From: an uncultured Gemmobacter sp.
GTDB taxonomy: Bacteria > Pseudomonadota > Alphaproteobacteria > Rhodobacterales > Rhodobacteraceae
DNA: 11,655 nucleotides
Assembly (NCBI GenBank): GCA_937983495.1
Contig: CALKAA010000254.1
Location: 1-11,655 of the forward strand
Direction: 5' to 3'
In this document: in pieces, positions 1-6,603 of the stretch
Layout of the letters: the number at the start of each line of letters is the position of its first letter
Position numbering within the stretch: position 1 is the first letter of the stretch
The notes under the pieces: model-generated
Databases searched by the model: none
What the model was told of the DNA's origin: nothing
The model's input: only the letters and a program-made list of their open reading frames with translations
Made by a program: the position numbers and the translations under genes

Positions 1-644
1 AGCTGAACCAGCCGCTCGCCGCGATGAAGACCTATCTGGCGGGGGCGCGGCTGCTGTTGCAGCGCAAGCGCCCCGAGGAGGCGCTTTCCTCGTTCCAGCG
101 CATTGACGATCTGATCGACCGGATGGGCGCGATCACCCGGCAGTTGAAATCCTATGCCCGCAAGGGCGGCGAGGCTTTCGAGCCGGTGGATATGCGTGCT
201 TCGGTCTCCAATGCGCTGGCGATGATGGAGCCGCAATTGAAGGCCCGCGTCGTGCGCATCACCCGCAGCGTGCCCCGCGCGCCTGTGATGGTGATGGCCG
301 ACAAGGTGCGGCTGGAGCAGGTGATCATCAACCTGCTGCGCAACGCGCTGGATGCCTGCAAGGAAACCCGCATGCCGCAGATCGACCTGATCCTGTCGGC
401 AGGCGAAACCGCGACCCTGACCGTGCGCGACAATGGCCACGGTATCAAGGAACTCGAACAGGTGTTCGAGCCGTTTTACACCACAAAGAAACCCGGCGAG
501 GGGGTGGGGCTTGGCCTTGCCATTTCGTCGGGGATTGTCACCGACCTTGGCGGCCGGCTGACCGCGCGGAATGCGGAAGGCGGCGGGGCTGTATTTGAAA
601 TGCAGCTTCCCATATTGGGCGGCGAAGCCAAGGCAGCAGAATGA
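1..644 (+). CDS. dctB: DctB-like sensor histidine kinase, C-terminal part (5' end outside window)
   Basis: Partial gene. The reading frame is open from the left edge (first full codon at position 3) to TGA at 642-644, giving 213 residues. The fragment starts LNQPLAAMKTYLAG, the tail of the DctB-type H-box (HELNQPLAA), so the phospho-accepting His codon lies just outside the window. The HATPase domain follows: N-box NLLRNALDA (fragment residues about 110-118), G1 box DNGHGI (about 143-148), F-box FEPFYTTK, and G2 box GEGVGLGLA (about 165-173). A complete catalytic domain is therefore present. Family knowledge: DctB is a membrane sensor of C4-dicarboxylates that phosphorylates DctD. The sensor domain cannot be seen, so the ligand is inferred only from the H-box type and the regulator 7 nt downstream, with which it should form an operon. 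It could be another kinase of the same HK4/DctB-like subfamily. Confidence 0.85.
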   Translation, partial: LNQPLAAMKTYLAGARLLLQRKRPEEALSSFQRIDDLIDRMGAITRQLKSYARKGGEAFEPVDMRASVSNALAMMEPQLKARVVRITRSVPRAPVMVMADKVRLEQVIINLLRNALDACKETRMPQIDLILSAGETATLTVRDNGHGIKELEQVFEPFYTTKKPGEGVGLGLAISSGIVTDLGGRLTARNAEGGGAVFEMQLPILGGEAKAAE

Positions 645-651
645 GGTTCCT

Positions 652-1977
652 ATGGCCCGTGCCATGAAAGTTGCCATCGTCGATGACGAGGCCGATATGC
701 GGCAGTCGATCAGCCAATGGCTGGCCCTTTCGGGGTTCGACACCGAAACCTATGCCAGCGCCGAGGAGGCTTTGGCGGTGATCAATGCCGATTTTGCGGG
801 GGCGGTCGTCAGCGATATCCGCATGCCGGGGATGGACGGCATGGCCTTCCTGAAGCGGCTGATGGGCATGGACAGCTCGCTGCCGGTCATCATGATCACC
901 GGCCATGGCGATGTGCCGATGGCGGTGGAGGCGATGCGGCTGGGGGCGTTTGACTTCCTGGAAAAGCCGTTCAACCCCGACCGGATGACCGAGCTGGCCA
1001 AGCGCGCCACCCAAACCCGCCGCATGACGCTGGACAACCGCGCGCTGCGCAAGGAGCTGTCGGACGGCTCGATGATCATGAAAAAGCTGATCGGCTCCAG
1101 CCCTGCGATGGAGCGGCTGCGCGAGGATATTCTGGATCTGGGGCAGGCCGATAGCCATGTGCTGATCGACGGCGAAACCGGCACCGGCAAGACATTGGTG
1201 GCCCATGCGCTGCATGCGGTGGGGCCGCGGGCGGCGAAAAAATTCGTGACGGTCAGTTGCGCCGCATGGTCGGAGGACCAGTTGGCGGCCAAGCTGTTCG
1301 GTCCGACCGAGGATGGCGTGCCGCTGATCGAGGAGGCGCGGGGCGGGACGCTGTGTCTTGAGGATATTGAAAGCCTGAGCCATGCGCTGCAATCGCGGTT
1401 GCTGACGGTGATCAATGAGCAGGGGACGCCACCCGAAACCCGGATCGTGGCGATCTGCAACGAACATACCGCCGACAAGACTCTGGAAGACACGCTGCGC
1501 CCGGACCTGTTCTATCGTCTGGGGGCGATGACCATTGTGCTGCCGCCCTTGCGCGCGCGGGGCGAGGATATTCTGACCCTGTTCACCCGGTTGTCCGAGC
1601 AGTTTTCCGAGGAATATGGCTGCGATGCGCCCGCGCTGACCGCGCAGGAGGCTGCGCAGTTGTTGCAGGCGCCCTGGCCGGGCAATGTGCGGCAATTGGT
1701 GAATATCGCCGAACGGGCGGTGTTGCAGAACCGGCGCGGTTCTGGTTCCATCGCGTCGCTGCTGATGGCCGATAACGAGGCCTCCGGCCCGGCGCTGACC
1801 ACCGAGGGCAAGCCGTTGAAGGATTATGTCGATGCTTTCGAGCGCATGCTGATCGACAACACCATGCGCCGTCACAAGGGCAGCATCGTCGCGGTGATGG
1901 AAGAATTGTGCCTGCCGCGCCGGACGTTGAACGAGAAGATGGCGAAGTATGGCCTGAGCCGGGGCGATTATACCTGA
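652..1977 (+). CDS. dctD: DctD-like response regulator (REC-AAA+-Fis HTH) lacking GAFTGA
   Basis: 441 aa. The ATG at 652 is chosen because GAGG at 643-646 lies 5 nt upstream, overlapping the kinase stop, and because the receiver domain begins straight away. An ATG further upstream would add a non-homologous tail. Receiver domain residues 6-120: acidic pair D11/D12, phospho-acceptor D55 (SDIRMPG), T83 and K105, all intact. AAA+ domain about 145-365: Walker A GETGTGKT (174-181), Arg-finger region RPDLFYRL (283-290) and sensor II WPGNVRQL (342-349). The sigma-54-contacting GAFTGA loop is absent: after LFG (215-217) only a short run leads to GGTL. Walker B reads LCLEDI where the family has LFLDEI. 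The C-terminal Fis-type HTH spans about 404-436. Family knowledge: DctD activates C4-dicarboxylate transport genes with sigma-54. Inference: this version probably acts with another sigma factor, as NtrC of Rhodobacter does. No dctPQM or dctA genes are in view, so its targets are unknown. Confidence 0.85.
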   Translation: MARAMKVAIVDDEADMRQSISQWLALSGFDTETYASAEEALAVINADFAGAVVSDIRMPGMDGMAFLKRLMGMDSSLPVIMITGHGDVPMAVEAMRLGAFDFLEKPFNPDRMTELAKRATQTRRMTLDNRALRKELSDGSMIMKKLIGSSPAMERLREDILDLGQADSHVLIDGETGTGKTLVAHALHAVGPRAAKKFVTVSCAAWSEDQLAAKLFGPTEDGVPLIEEARGGTLCLEDIESLSHALQSRLLTVINEQGTPPETRIVAICNEHTADKTLEDTLRPDLFYRLGAMTIVLPPLRARGEDILTLFTRLSEQFSEEYGCDAPALTAQEAAQLLQAPWPGNVRQLVNIAERAVLQNRRGSGSIASLLMADNEASGPALTTEGKPLKDYVDAFERMLIDNTMRRHKGSIVAVMEELCLPRRTLNEKMAKYGLSRGDYT

Positions 1978-2008
1978 GTATGCCGTAGCGATTATACTCG
2001 AAGGCGGG

Positions 2009-2098
2009 CGATCCTTCTGCGAAGGATCGTTGGGGGGGGCTGTGTGCCCCCCGTCTGCAGCACAGACACCCCCAGAGGATATTTGGAACAGGTGAAGC
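2009..2098. repeat. Stem-loop cluster with GAGGATATTT tail, probable dispersed Rhodobacteraceae intergenic element
   Basis: Three adjacent inverted repeats begin 32 nt after the dctD stop codon. (a) CGATCCTTC / GAAGGATCG at 2009-2017 and 2021-2029, a perfect 9-bp stem with a TGC loop. (b) A G8 run at 2032-2039 facing C6 at 2047-2052. (c) GTCTG / CAGAC at 2053-2057 and 2063-2067. They are followed by a tail reading CCCCCAGAGGATATTT (about 2070-2084) and GGAACAGGTGAAG. From memory, very similar G-run/C-run hairpins with a GAGGATATTT-type tail recur between genes in many Rhodobacteraceae. Only one copy is in this window, so its repeat status is not shown here. No U-run follows the stems, so it is not a classical intrinsic terminator, though it may protect or end the dctBD mRNA. 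Confidence 0.5.
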
Positions 2099-2291
2099 GG
2101 CAAGGCCCCGTCCGGGCCAGATGGGCCCAGAAAACGGGTAGGGGTCAGCCCTGACGGTTTGACCGGTGTTTCCTTGTGCTGGACGGTTCATCCATTTTTC
2201 TGCAATTCTGGGGGCTTGGCTCTGCGACCTGCGTGGTCTGTCCTGCGCATCCCCGAAATTTGTCATTGTGTTTTGGGCGAGCCTCCCCTTA

Positions 2292-2320
2292 TTGTCACCT
2301 TGCGGGGATAAATCTGTCAT
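2292..2320 (+). promoter_or_regulatory. Candidate sigma-70-type promoter of rne
   Basis: TTGTCA (2292-2297, 5 of 6 to the -35 consensus) is separated by exactly 17 nt from TGTCAT (2315-2320, 4 of 6 to the -10 consensus). Transcription would start near 2327 and give a leader of about 335 nt before the rne ATG. A leader of that size is plausible, since E. coli rne also has a leader of several hundred nt used for autoregulation. The call rests only on hexamer matches. Confidence 0.3.
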
Positions 2321-2403
2321 GGACAGCCCCTGTTTCAGTTTCGCTGCTGGCGGTGCGGGTCGGGCCACGGGTCCGAAAGCGCCAGATTCCGGCAGATTTC
2401 ATT

Positions 2404-2475
2404 GGCCGCAAGGCCTTTTGCATGCCGGTTCACCCTTGGGTGGACAGGTTACTTCAACAGGGCGCGCAAGCGCCC
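2404..2475 (+). promoter_or_regulatory. Structured rne leader: three consecutive GC-rich hairpins
   Basis: Three hairpins lie in tandem on the plus strand. GGCC-GCAA-GGCC is at 2404-2415, followed by TTTT. GTTCACC-CTTG-GGTGGAC is at 2428-2445, with 7 pairs including one T-G. GGGCGC-GCAA-GCGCCC is at 2460-2475. Two have GCAA loops of the stable GNRA class. In E. coli, hairpins in the rne 5' UTR are bound by RNase E and let it control its own mRNA level. By analogy this may be an autoregulatory leader, but no sequence homology is claimed. The first hairpin with its T-run could instead be a weak attenuator. Confidence 0.4.
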
Positions 2476-2660
2476 GGGATACCGAACCGCGATGCGCCGC
2501 GTGACAGATGCCTTGAGGATAGACGGGGGGCCTTTGGGTCGTCTCGCCCTTTGTGCATCGCGCAGCCTCGCCCGAACAAGTCGCCAGCCGCTCGACCGAA
2601 ACCAGATGGATACGCCGCAAGGGCGACCTCAGGGGCCTTTCCGCATGGGGAGGCCGAGCC

Positions 2661-5357
2661 ATGGCGCAATGGAACATCATGGCCAAGAAAATGCTCATCG
2701 ACGCCACCCACCCGGAGGAAACCCGGGTTGTGGTGGTGGACGGAAACAAGGTCGAGGAATTCGACTTTGAAACGGTAAACAAGCGGCAATTGCAGGGGAA
2801 TATCTATCTCGCGAAAGTCACGCGAGTAGAGCCTTCGCTGCAAGCCGCCTTTGTGGATTATGGCGGCAACCGCCACGGCTTTCTCGCTTTTGCCGAGATT
2901 CACCCGGATTATTACCAGATCCCGGTCGCGGATCGCAAAGCCCTGCTCGAAGAAGAGCGGGCCCTTGCGCGGGCCGAGGAGGAAGAGGAAAACCGCCCTC
3001 GCAAGTCGCGCAGCGATAGCCGCAAGCCCAAGGCTGCCAAGGCCGAAGCCGCACAGGTTGAAGATGCGGTGATCGTGTCGGAGGAGGCCGCGCCGCTGGC
3101 GGCGGTTGCCGGCATGGATGTGATCGACCTTGAGGACGCGGCTGACGATCAAGGCCTCGCCCTGGAAGAACCCCGTCCGGCCGATGCCCCCTATGTCAGC
3201 ATGGATCATGCGGCCGATATAGATGACGAGATCGAGTCGGTGGCCGAAGAAGATGTCGCCGAGGAAATCCGCGCACCGCGCAAGCCGCGTGCCCGTCGTT
3301 ACAAAATTCAGGAAGTCATCAAGGTGCGCCAGATCATGCTGGTGCAGGTGGTGAAGGAGGAACGCGGCAACAAGGGGGCCGCGCTGACCACCTATCTCAG
3401 CCTGGCTGGTCGCTATTGCGTGCTGATGCCGAACACCGCGCGGGGCGGTGGTATTTCGCGCAAGATCACTCAGGCCACGGATCGCAAGAAGCTGAAAGAA
3501 ATCGCCGCCGAGATGGAGGTGCCGGAAGGCGCAGGCCTCATCATCCGCACGGCGGGGGCCAAGCGCACCAAGCAGGAAATCCAGCGCGATTACGAATACC
3601 TCATGCGGCTGTGGGAGGAGGTGCGGGAACTCACGCTGAAATCCATCGCCCCGGCCGCGATCTATGAAGAGGGCAACCTGATCAAGCGCGCCATCCGCGA
3701 TCTGCATAATCGCGAGATCGAGGAGATTCTGGTGGAAGGCGAGGCGGGCTATCGCACCGCCAAAGACTTCATGCGCATGATCATGCCTGCGCAATCCCGT
3801 GTGGTGCAGCGCTATCACGGCGATATGCCGCTCTTTGCCCGCTATCAGGTGGAAAGCTATCTGGCGGGCATGTTCAATCCGACGGTGCAGTTGAAATCCG
3901 GCGGCTATATCGTGATCGGCATCACCGAAGCGCTGGTGGCGATCGACGTGAACTCGGGCCGGGCGACCAAGGAGGGCTCGATCGAGGAAACGGCGCTCAA
4001 GACCAACCTGGAGGCCGCCGACGAAGTGGCCCGCCAGTTGCGCCTGCGCGATCTGGCCGGGCTGATCGTCATCGACTTCATCGACATGGAGGAGCGTCGT
4101 AACAACGCTGCTGTCGAGAAACGTCTGAAAGAAAAGCTGAAAACCGACCGTGCGCGGATTCAGGTGGGCCGCATTTCGGGCTTTGGTCTGATGGAGATGT
4201 CGCGTCAACGGCTTCGGCCTGGGATGCTGGAAAGCACGACCCAGCCTTGCCCGCATTGTCATGGCACCGGCCTGATCCGCTCGGATGACAGCCTTGCGCT
4301 GACCATCCTGCGCGCGTTGGAGGAGGAAGGCACGCGCAAGCGTTCCAAGGAGGTGCTGCTGAAAGCGCCGGTCGCGGTGATCAATTATCTGATCAACAAC
4401 AAGCGCGAACATATCGCCTTGATCGAGGCGCGCTATGGTATGGCCGTGCGTATGGAGGCCGATCCGCATCTGGTCAGCCCCGATTACAGCATTGAGAAGT
4501 TCAAGACTGCAATCCGTCAAGTCCCTGAAAGTCTTGCGATCTCTGGCTCTGCTGCCTTCATGGGGGCACCTGCCGAGGATGAGGATGCGCTGATTGATGC
4601 CGCCTTGGCAGAGGAGGCAGCCGCTGCCGAACTGGCCGAGGAGGACGAGGGCGAAGCCGAAGCTGAAGGCGAAGCCGCGCAGGGCGGTGAGGCATCCGAG
4701 GGCAATGGCAGCAAGAAGAAGCGTCGCCGTCGTCCGCGTCGTCGTGGCGGCAAGGGCAAGGATGCTGCCGGAGATGAGGCTGGCGGCGATGAGGCTGGCG
4801 CGGAGGACAATGGGGCCGATGAGGCGGGTGTCGGCGAAGCCGAGACTGCGGACAGTGCAGCTATGGAAGCGGCAGTTGAACCTGCCAGCGCAGCGGCAGA
4901 CGTAATCGAGGCCGCTCCTGTGGTCGAAGTCAGCGAGGGCACGGTCGAGACCGTGACCGAAACCCCGGCTGCCAAGCCTAAGTCAACCCGCAGCCGCAGT
5001 TCGCAGTCCAAATCCAAGGCCAAGGCTGCCGAAAAGTCGGCCGAAACCGGTGAAACTTCAGCGGCTGCACCTGTCGAAGCGCCTGCGCCCAAGCCAAAGG
5101 CGACGCGCAGCCGCAGCAGCAAGGCCAAAAAGGCGACCGAAGCAGAGGCGCTGCCGGTCGAGGCTCCTGTGGCTGAGGTTGCCGTGGTCGCAGCCGAAGC
5201 GCCTGTTGCTGAAGCGCCTGTTGCTGTTGCGCCGCCCGCCCCGGTTTCGGTGGAGGCGGATACGGCACCTGCCGTTGTGGATGCACCTGCCGCGCAGGAG
5301 GCTGAAGCTACCGAAGCCAAGCCCAAGCGCCGCGGCTGGTGGTCGGTCGGGCGCTGA
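2661..5357 (+). CDS. rne: Ribonuclease E
   Basis: 898 aa, endonuclease that starts mRNA decay and processes stable RNAs; the degradosome scaffold in proteobacteria. Start: ATG 2661 has GGGGAGG about 8 nt upstream, whereas the in-frame ATG at 2679 (MAKKMLIDAT, where many homologues begin) has no such site. Seen in order: S1 domain (about 36-90 and 214-260), split by a charged Glu/Ala/Arg-rich insert (about 98-213); 5'-sensor residues R296-T297 in IIRTAG; DNase I-like catalytic site with D429 and N431 (AIDVNSGRAT) and D472 (VIDFIDM), spaced 43 residues apart like E. coli D303 and D346; Zn-link cysteines C530 and C533 (CPHCHG), 101 residues after D429 as in E. coli. The C-terminal half is low-complexity: an acidic Ala/Glu tract, a basic KKKRRRRPRRRGG patch (685-697, probable RNA binding), two KPKxTRSRSS modules, and a terminal PKRRGWWSVGR. 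It is monocistronic, with a long structured leader and its own terminator. Confidence 0.97.
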   Translation: MAQWNIMAKKMLIDATHPEETRVVVVDGNKVEEFDFETVNKRQLQGNIYLAKVTRVEPSLQAAFVDYGGNRHGFLAFAEIHPDYYQIPVADRKALLEEERALARAEEEEENRPRKSRSDSRKPKAAKAEAAQVEDAVIVSEEAAPLAAVAGMDVIDLEDAADDQGLALEEPRPADAPYVSMDHAADIDDEIESVAEEDVAEEIRAPRKPRARRYKIQEVIKVRQIMLVQVVKEERGNKGAALTTYLSLAGRYCVLMPNTARGGGISRKITQATDRKKLKEIAAEMEVPEGAGLIIRTAGAKRTKQEIQRDYEYLMRLWEEVRELTLKSIAPAAIYEEGNLIKRAIRDLHNREIEEILVEGEAGYRTAKDFMRMIMPAQSRVVQRYHGDMPLFARYQVESYLAGMFNPTVQLKSGGYIVIGITEALVAIDVNSGRATKEGSIEETALKTNLEAADEVARQLRLRDLAGLIVIDFIDMEERRNNAAVEKRLKEKLKTDRARIQVGRISGFGLMEMSRQRLRPGMLESTTQPCPHCHGTGLIRSDDSLALTILRALEEEGTRKRSKEVLLKAPVAVINYLINNKREHIALIEARYGMAVRMEADPHLVSPDYSIEKFKTAIRQVPESLAISGSAAFMGAPAEDEDALIDAALAEEAAAAELAEEDEGEAEAEGEAAQGGEASEGNGSKKKRRRRPRRRGGKGKDAAGDEAGGDEAGAEDNGADEAGVGEAETADSAAMEAAVEPASAAADVIEAAPVVEVSEGTVETVTETPAAKPKSTRSRSSQSKSKAKAAEKSAETGETSAAAPVEAPAPKPKATRSRSSKAKKATEAEALPVEAPVAEVAVVAAEAPVAEAPVAVAPPAPVSVEADTAPAVVDAPAAQEAEATEAKPKRRGWWSVGR

Positions 5358-5388
5358 GGCTTCAGGGCCTCATTCTGGACAGAGACCG

Positions 5389-5417
5389 AAAAGGCCGGGC
5401 ACCTGCCCGGCCTTTTT
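5389..5417. terminator. Bidirectional intrinsic terminator between rne and tusA-like gene
   Basis: AAAAGGCCGGGC (5389-5400), loop ACCT, GCCCGGCCTTTTT (5405-5417). The stem is perfect, with an A-run before it and a T-run after it, so it can end transcription from both sides. It lies 32 nt after the rne stop. On the other strand it touches the last base of the tusA-like stop codon at 5417-5419. Confidence 0.9.
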
Positions 5418-5665
5418 CACTGCGCCTCGGGCCGATCTGGGCCACGTTCGATGAAATATGCGGTGCTTTGCCCGCCTGATTCTGCGCCCAGATAGCGGTG
5501 CCCGGCCTGCATGCAGAAATGGGGCAGGTCCACAGCGGCCATGCGATCCGTGGCGCGCACTCGCAGCACGGCACCAGGGGCCATGCCGATCAACCTTTTG
5601 CGTGCCCGCAACACTGGCAAAGGGCATAACAGCCCCTCGCAATCCAGATCGGCATCATACTGCAT
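5417..5665 (-). CDS. TusA/SirA-family sulfur-carrier protein
   Basis: 82 aa, small cytoplasmic protein of the TusA/SirA/YeeD fold. The start ATG (5665) is chosen because AGGAG lies about 7 nt upstream on the minus strand. Longer in-frame extensions would add residues unlike the family. Seen: the N-terminal strand YDADLDCEGLLCPLPVLRAR carries the family signature CPxP (C14-P-L-P17). The active Cys of this family carries a persulfide and passes sulfur to partners for tRNA thiolation, cofactor synthesis or sulfur oxidation. The rest (VLRVRATD, AAVDLPHFCMQAGH) matches the usual strand and helix pattern, with a second Cys at 51. It is divergent from ccdA across 115 bp and convergent with rne. No TusBCDE or YeeE-type partner is seen, so the sulfur donor and acceptor are unknown. 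Homologues are often annotated only as sulfurtransferase TusA family. Confidence 0.88.
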   Translation of the reverse strand: MQYDADLDCEGLLCPLPVLRARKRLIGMAPGAVLRVRATDRMAAVDLPHFCMQAGHRYLGAESGGQSTAYFIERGPDRPEAQ

Positions 5666-5780
5666 TGCTGTCTCCTGTGTTGCCTCGTGGTGATAGCCCT
5701 GCGGCTGCGCACAGGGAAGTGACAGAACGCACCGGTGACGGCGGCACCGTCCTGCGCTATCAGAGGCGAAAGGGGATCTC
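5666..5780. promoter_or_regulatory. 115-bp divergent intergenic region, tusA-like / ccdA
   Basis: This short stretch must hold the start signals of the minus-strand tusA-like gene and the plus-strand ccdA gene, unless ccdA is read from elsewhere. Ribosome-binding sequences are visible at both ends (AGGAG on minus, AAAGGGG on plus). I cannot fix -35/-10 boxes with confidence. A small dyad, GGTG ... CACC, lies near 5733-5748. Confidence 0.45.
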
Positions 5781-6530
5781 ATGCTGGAATTCGACTTTTT
5801 CACCGCCGGGTTGTTGCCTTCGATGCTGGTCGCGGCCTTGGCGGGCGGCCTGTCCTTTCTCAGCCCCTGCGTGCTGCCGATCGTGCCGCCCTATCTGGCC
5901 TATATGAGTGGTCTCTCCATGGCCGAGATGCGTGCAGGGCAGGGACGGCTGCGGCTTTTGCTGCCCGCGCTGTTCTTTGTGCTGGGGCTTTCGACGGTCT
6001 TTTTGATCCTGGGCGCGGCAGCTTCGGCGCTTGGGGTTTTATTTCTGCAATATCAGCAAGTTCTGGCCAAGGCCTCGGGTGTGTTTGTCATCATTCTGGG
6101 CCTGCATTTTCTGGGCATCTTCCGCATTCCGCTGCTGGACCGCGAGGCACGGATCGAGGCAGGCGATCATGGCGGCAGCGCCTTCGGGGCTTACCTGCTG
6201 GGCCTCGCCTTTGCCTTCGGCTGGACCCCCTGTATCGGCCCACAGTTGGGGGCCATCCTCAGCCTGGCCGCGGGGGAGGGCAATGTGACGCGCGGCACGA
6301 TCCTGCTGGCTGTCTATGCCCTTGGCCTTGGCCTCCCCTTCCTGCTGGCTGCGCTGTTCATCGAACGCGCCATGGGGCTGATGGCGCGGTTGAAGCGTCA
6401 TATGCGATTGATCGAGCGGTTGATGGGCGGGCTTCTGATTGCCGTCGGATTGGCACTGGTGACCGGCGCATTGTCGGATTTTTCGTTCTTTCTGCTCGAT
6501 ACCTTCCCCTGGCTGGCGTCTTTCGGCTGA
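5781..6530 (+). CDS. ccdA: CcdA-type cytochrome c biogenesis / thiol-disulfide membrane transporter
   Basis: 249 aa integral inner-membrane protein of the CcdA/DsbD-beta family. It carries reducing electrons from cytoplasmic thioredoxin to the periplasm, where they keep apocytochrome c haem-binding cysteines and thioredoxin-like partners reduced. Seen: about six hydrophobic segments; the conserved redox cysteines C30 in LSPCVLPIVPPYL and C151 in GWTPCIGPQLGAIL, one each in the two halves of the internal pseudo-repeat; length typical of free-standing CcdA. The start ATG at 5781 is preceded by AAAGGGG. A 73-nt gap separates it from the downstream hydrolase-like gene, with no clear terminator, so the three plus-strand genes may form one operon. 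No ccm genes are nearby. Confidence 0.93.
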   Translation: MLEFDFFTAGLLPSMLVAALAGGLSFLSPCVLPIVPPYLAYMSGLSMAEMRAGQGRLRLLLPALFFVLGLSTVFLILGAAASALGVLFLQYQQVLAKASGVFVIILGLHFLGIFRIPLLDREARIEAGDHGGSAFGAYLLGLAFAFGWTPCIGPQLGAILSLAAGEGNVTRGTILLAVYALGLGLPFLLAALFIERAMGLMARLKRHMRLIERLMGGLLIAVGLALVTGALSDFSFFLLDTFPWLASFG

Positions 6531-6603
6531 CAGGGCACGGAACTTTACCCTATTTTAGCCCGATTGGGGCGATAGTCTTGTAACGAGTGTGACAGGAGAA
6601 ACG

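Larger units (their letters stand above)
1978..2660. other. 683-nt gene-free region between dctD and rne
   Basis: I find no convincing gene here on either strand. The open frames have unusual composition, lack Shine-Dalgarno sequences and resemble no family I know. The left third (2009-2098) holds stacked stem-loops and a GAGGATATTT tail. The rest is the probable promoter and 5' leader of rne, with three GC-rich hairpins at 2404-2475. A small RNA inside the region cannot be excluded. Confidence 0.6.

Noticed and set aside
538..2103. A 521-codon open frame on the minus strand opposite dctD.
   Set aside because: It mirrors the response-regulator gene, has biased His/Arg/Gln content, and runs through the stem-loop cluster.
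2166..2778. Plus-strand open frames of 112-200 codons in the rne leader.
   Set aside because: They lack Shine-Dalgarno sites, have no recognisable domain, and two frames overlap each other and the RNase E start.
2454..4520. A 688-codon open frame on the minus strand opposite rne.
   Set aside because: It is antisense to a certain RNase E gene, is rich in His, Arg, Leu and Gln as expected for the complement of high-GC coding DNA, and resembles no family.
4517..5326. A 269-codon Ala/Ser/Thr-rich open frame on the minus strand.
   Set aside because: This is the complement of the Ala/Glu-rich low-complexity tail of RNase E; the apparent surface-protein look is an artefact.
5666..5803. N-terminal extension of the TusA-like protein to 128 residues.
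   Set aside because: The extension is unlike the family and would overlap ccdA; the ATG at 5665 has a good ribosome-binding site.
6531..6603. A possible promoter between ccdA and the hydrolase-like gene (TTTAGC with TTGTAA).
   Set aside because: The match to the consensus is weak and several alternatives are equally likely; not strong enough to list.
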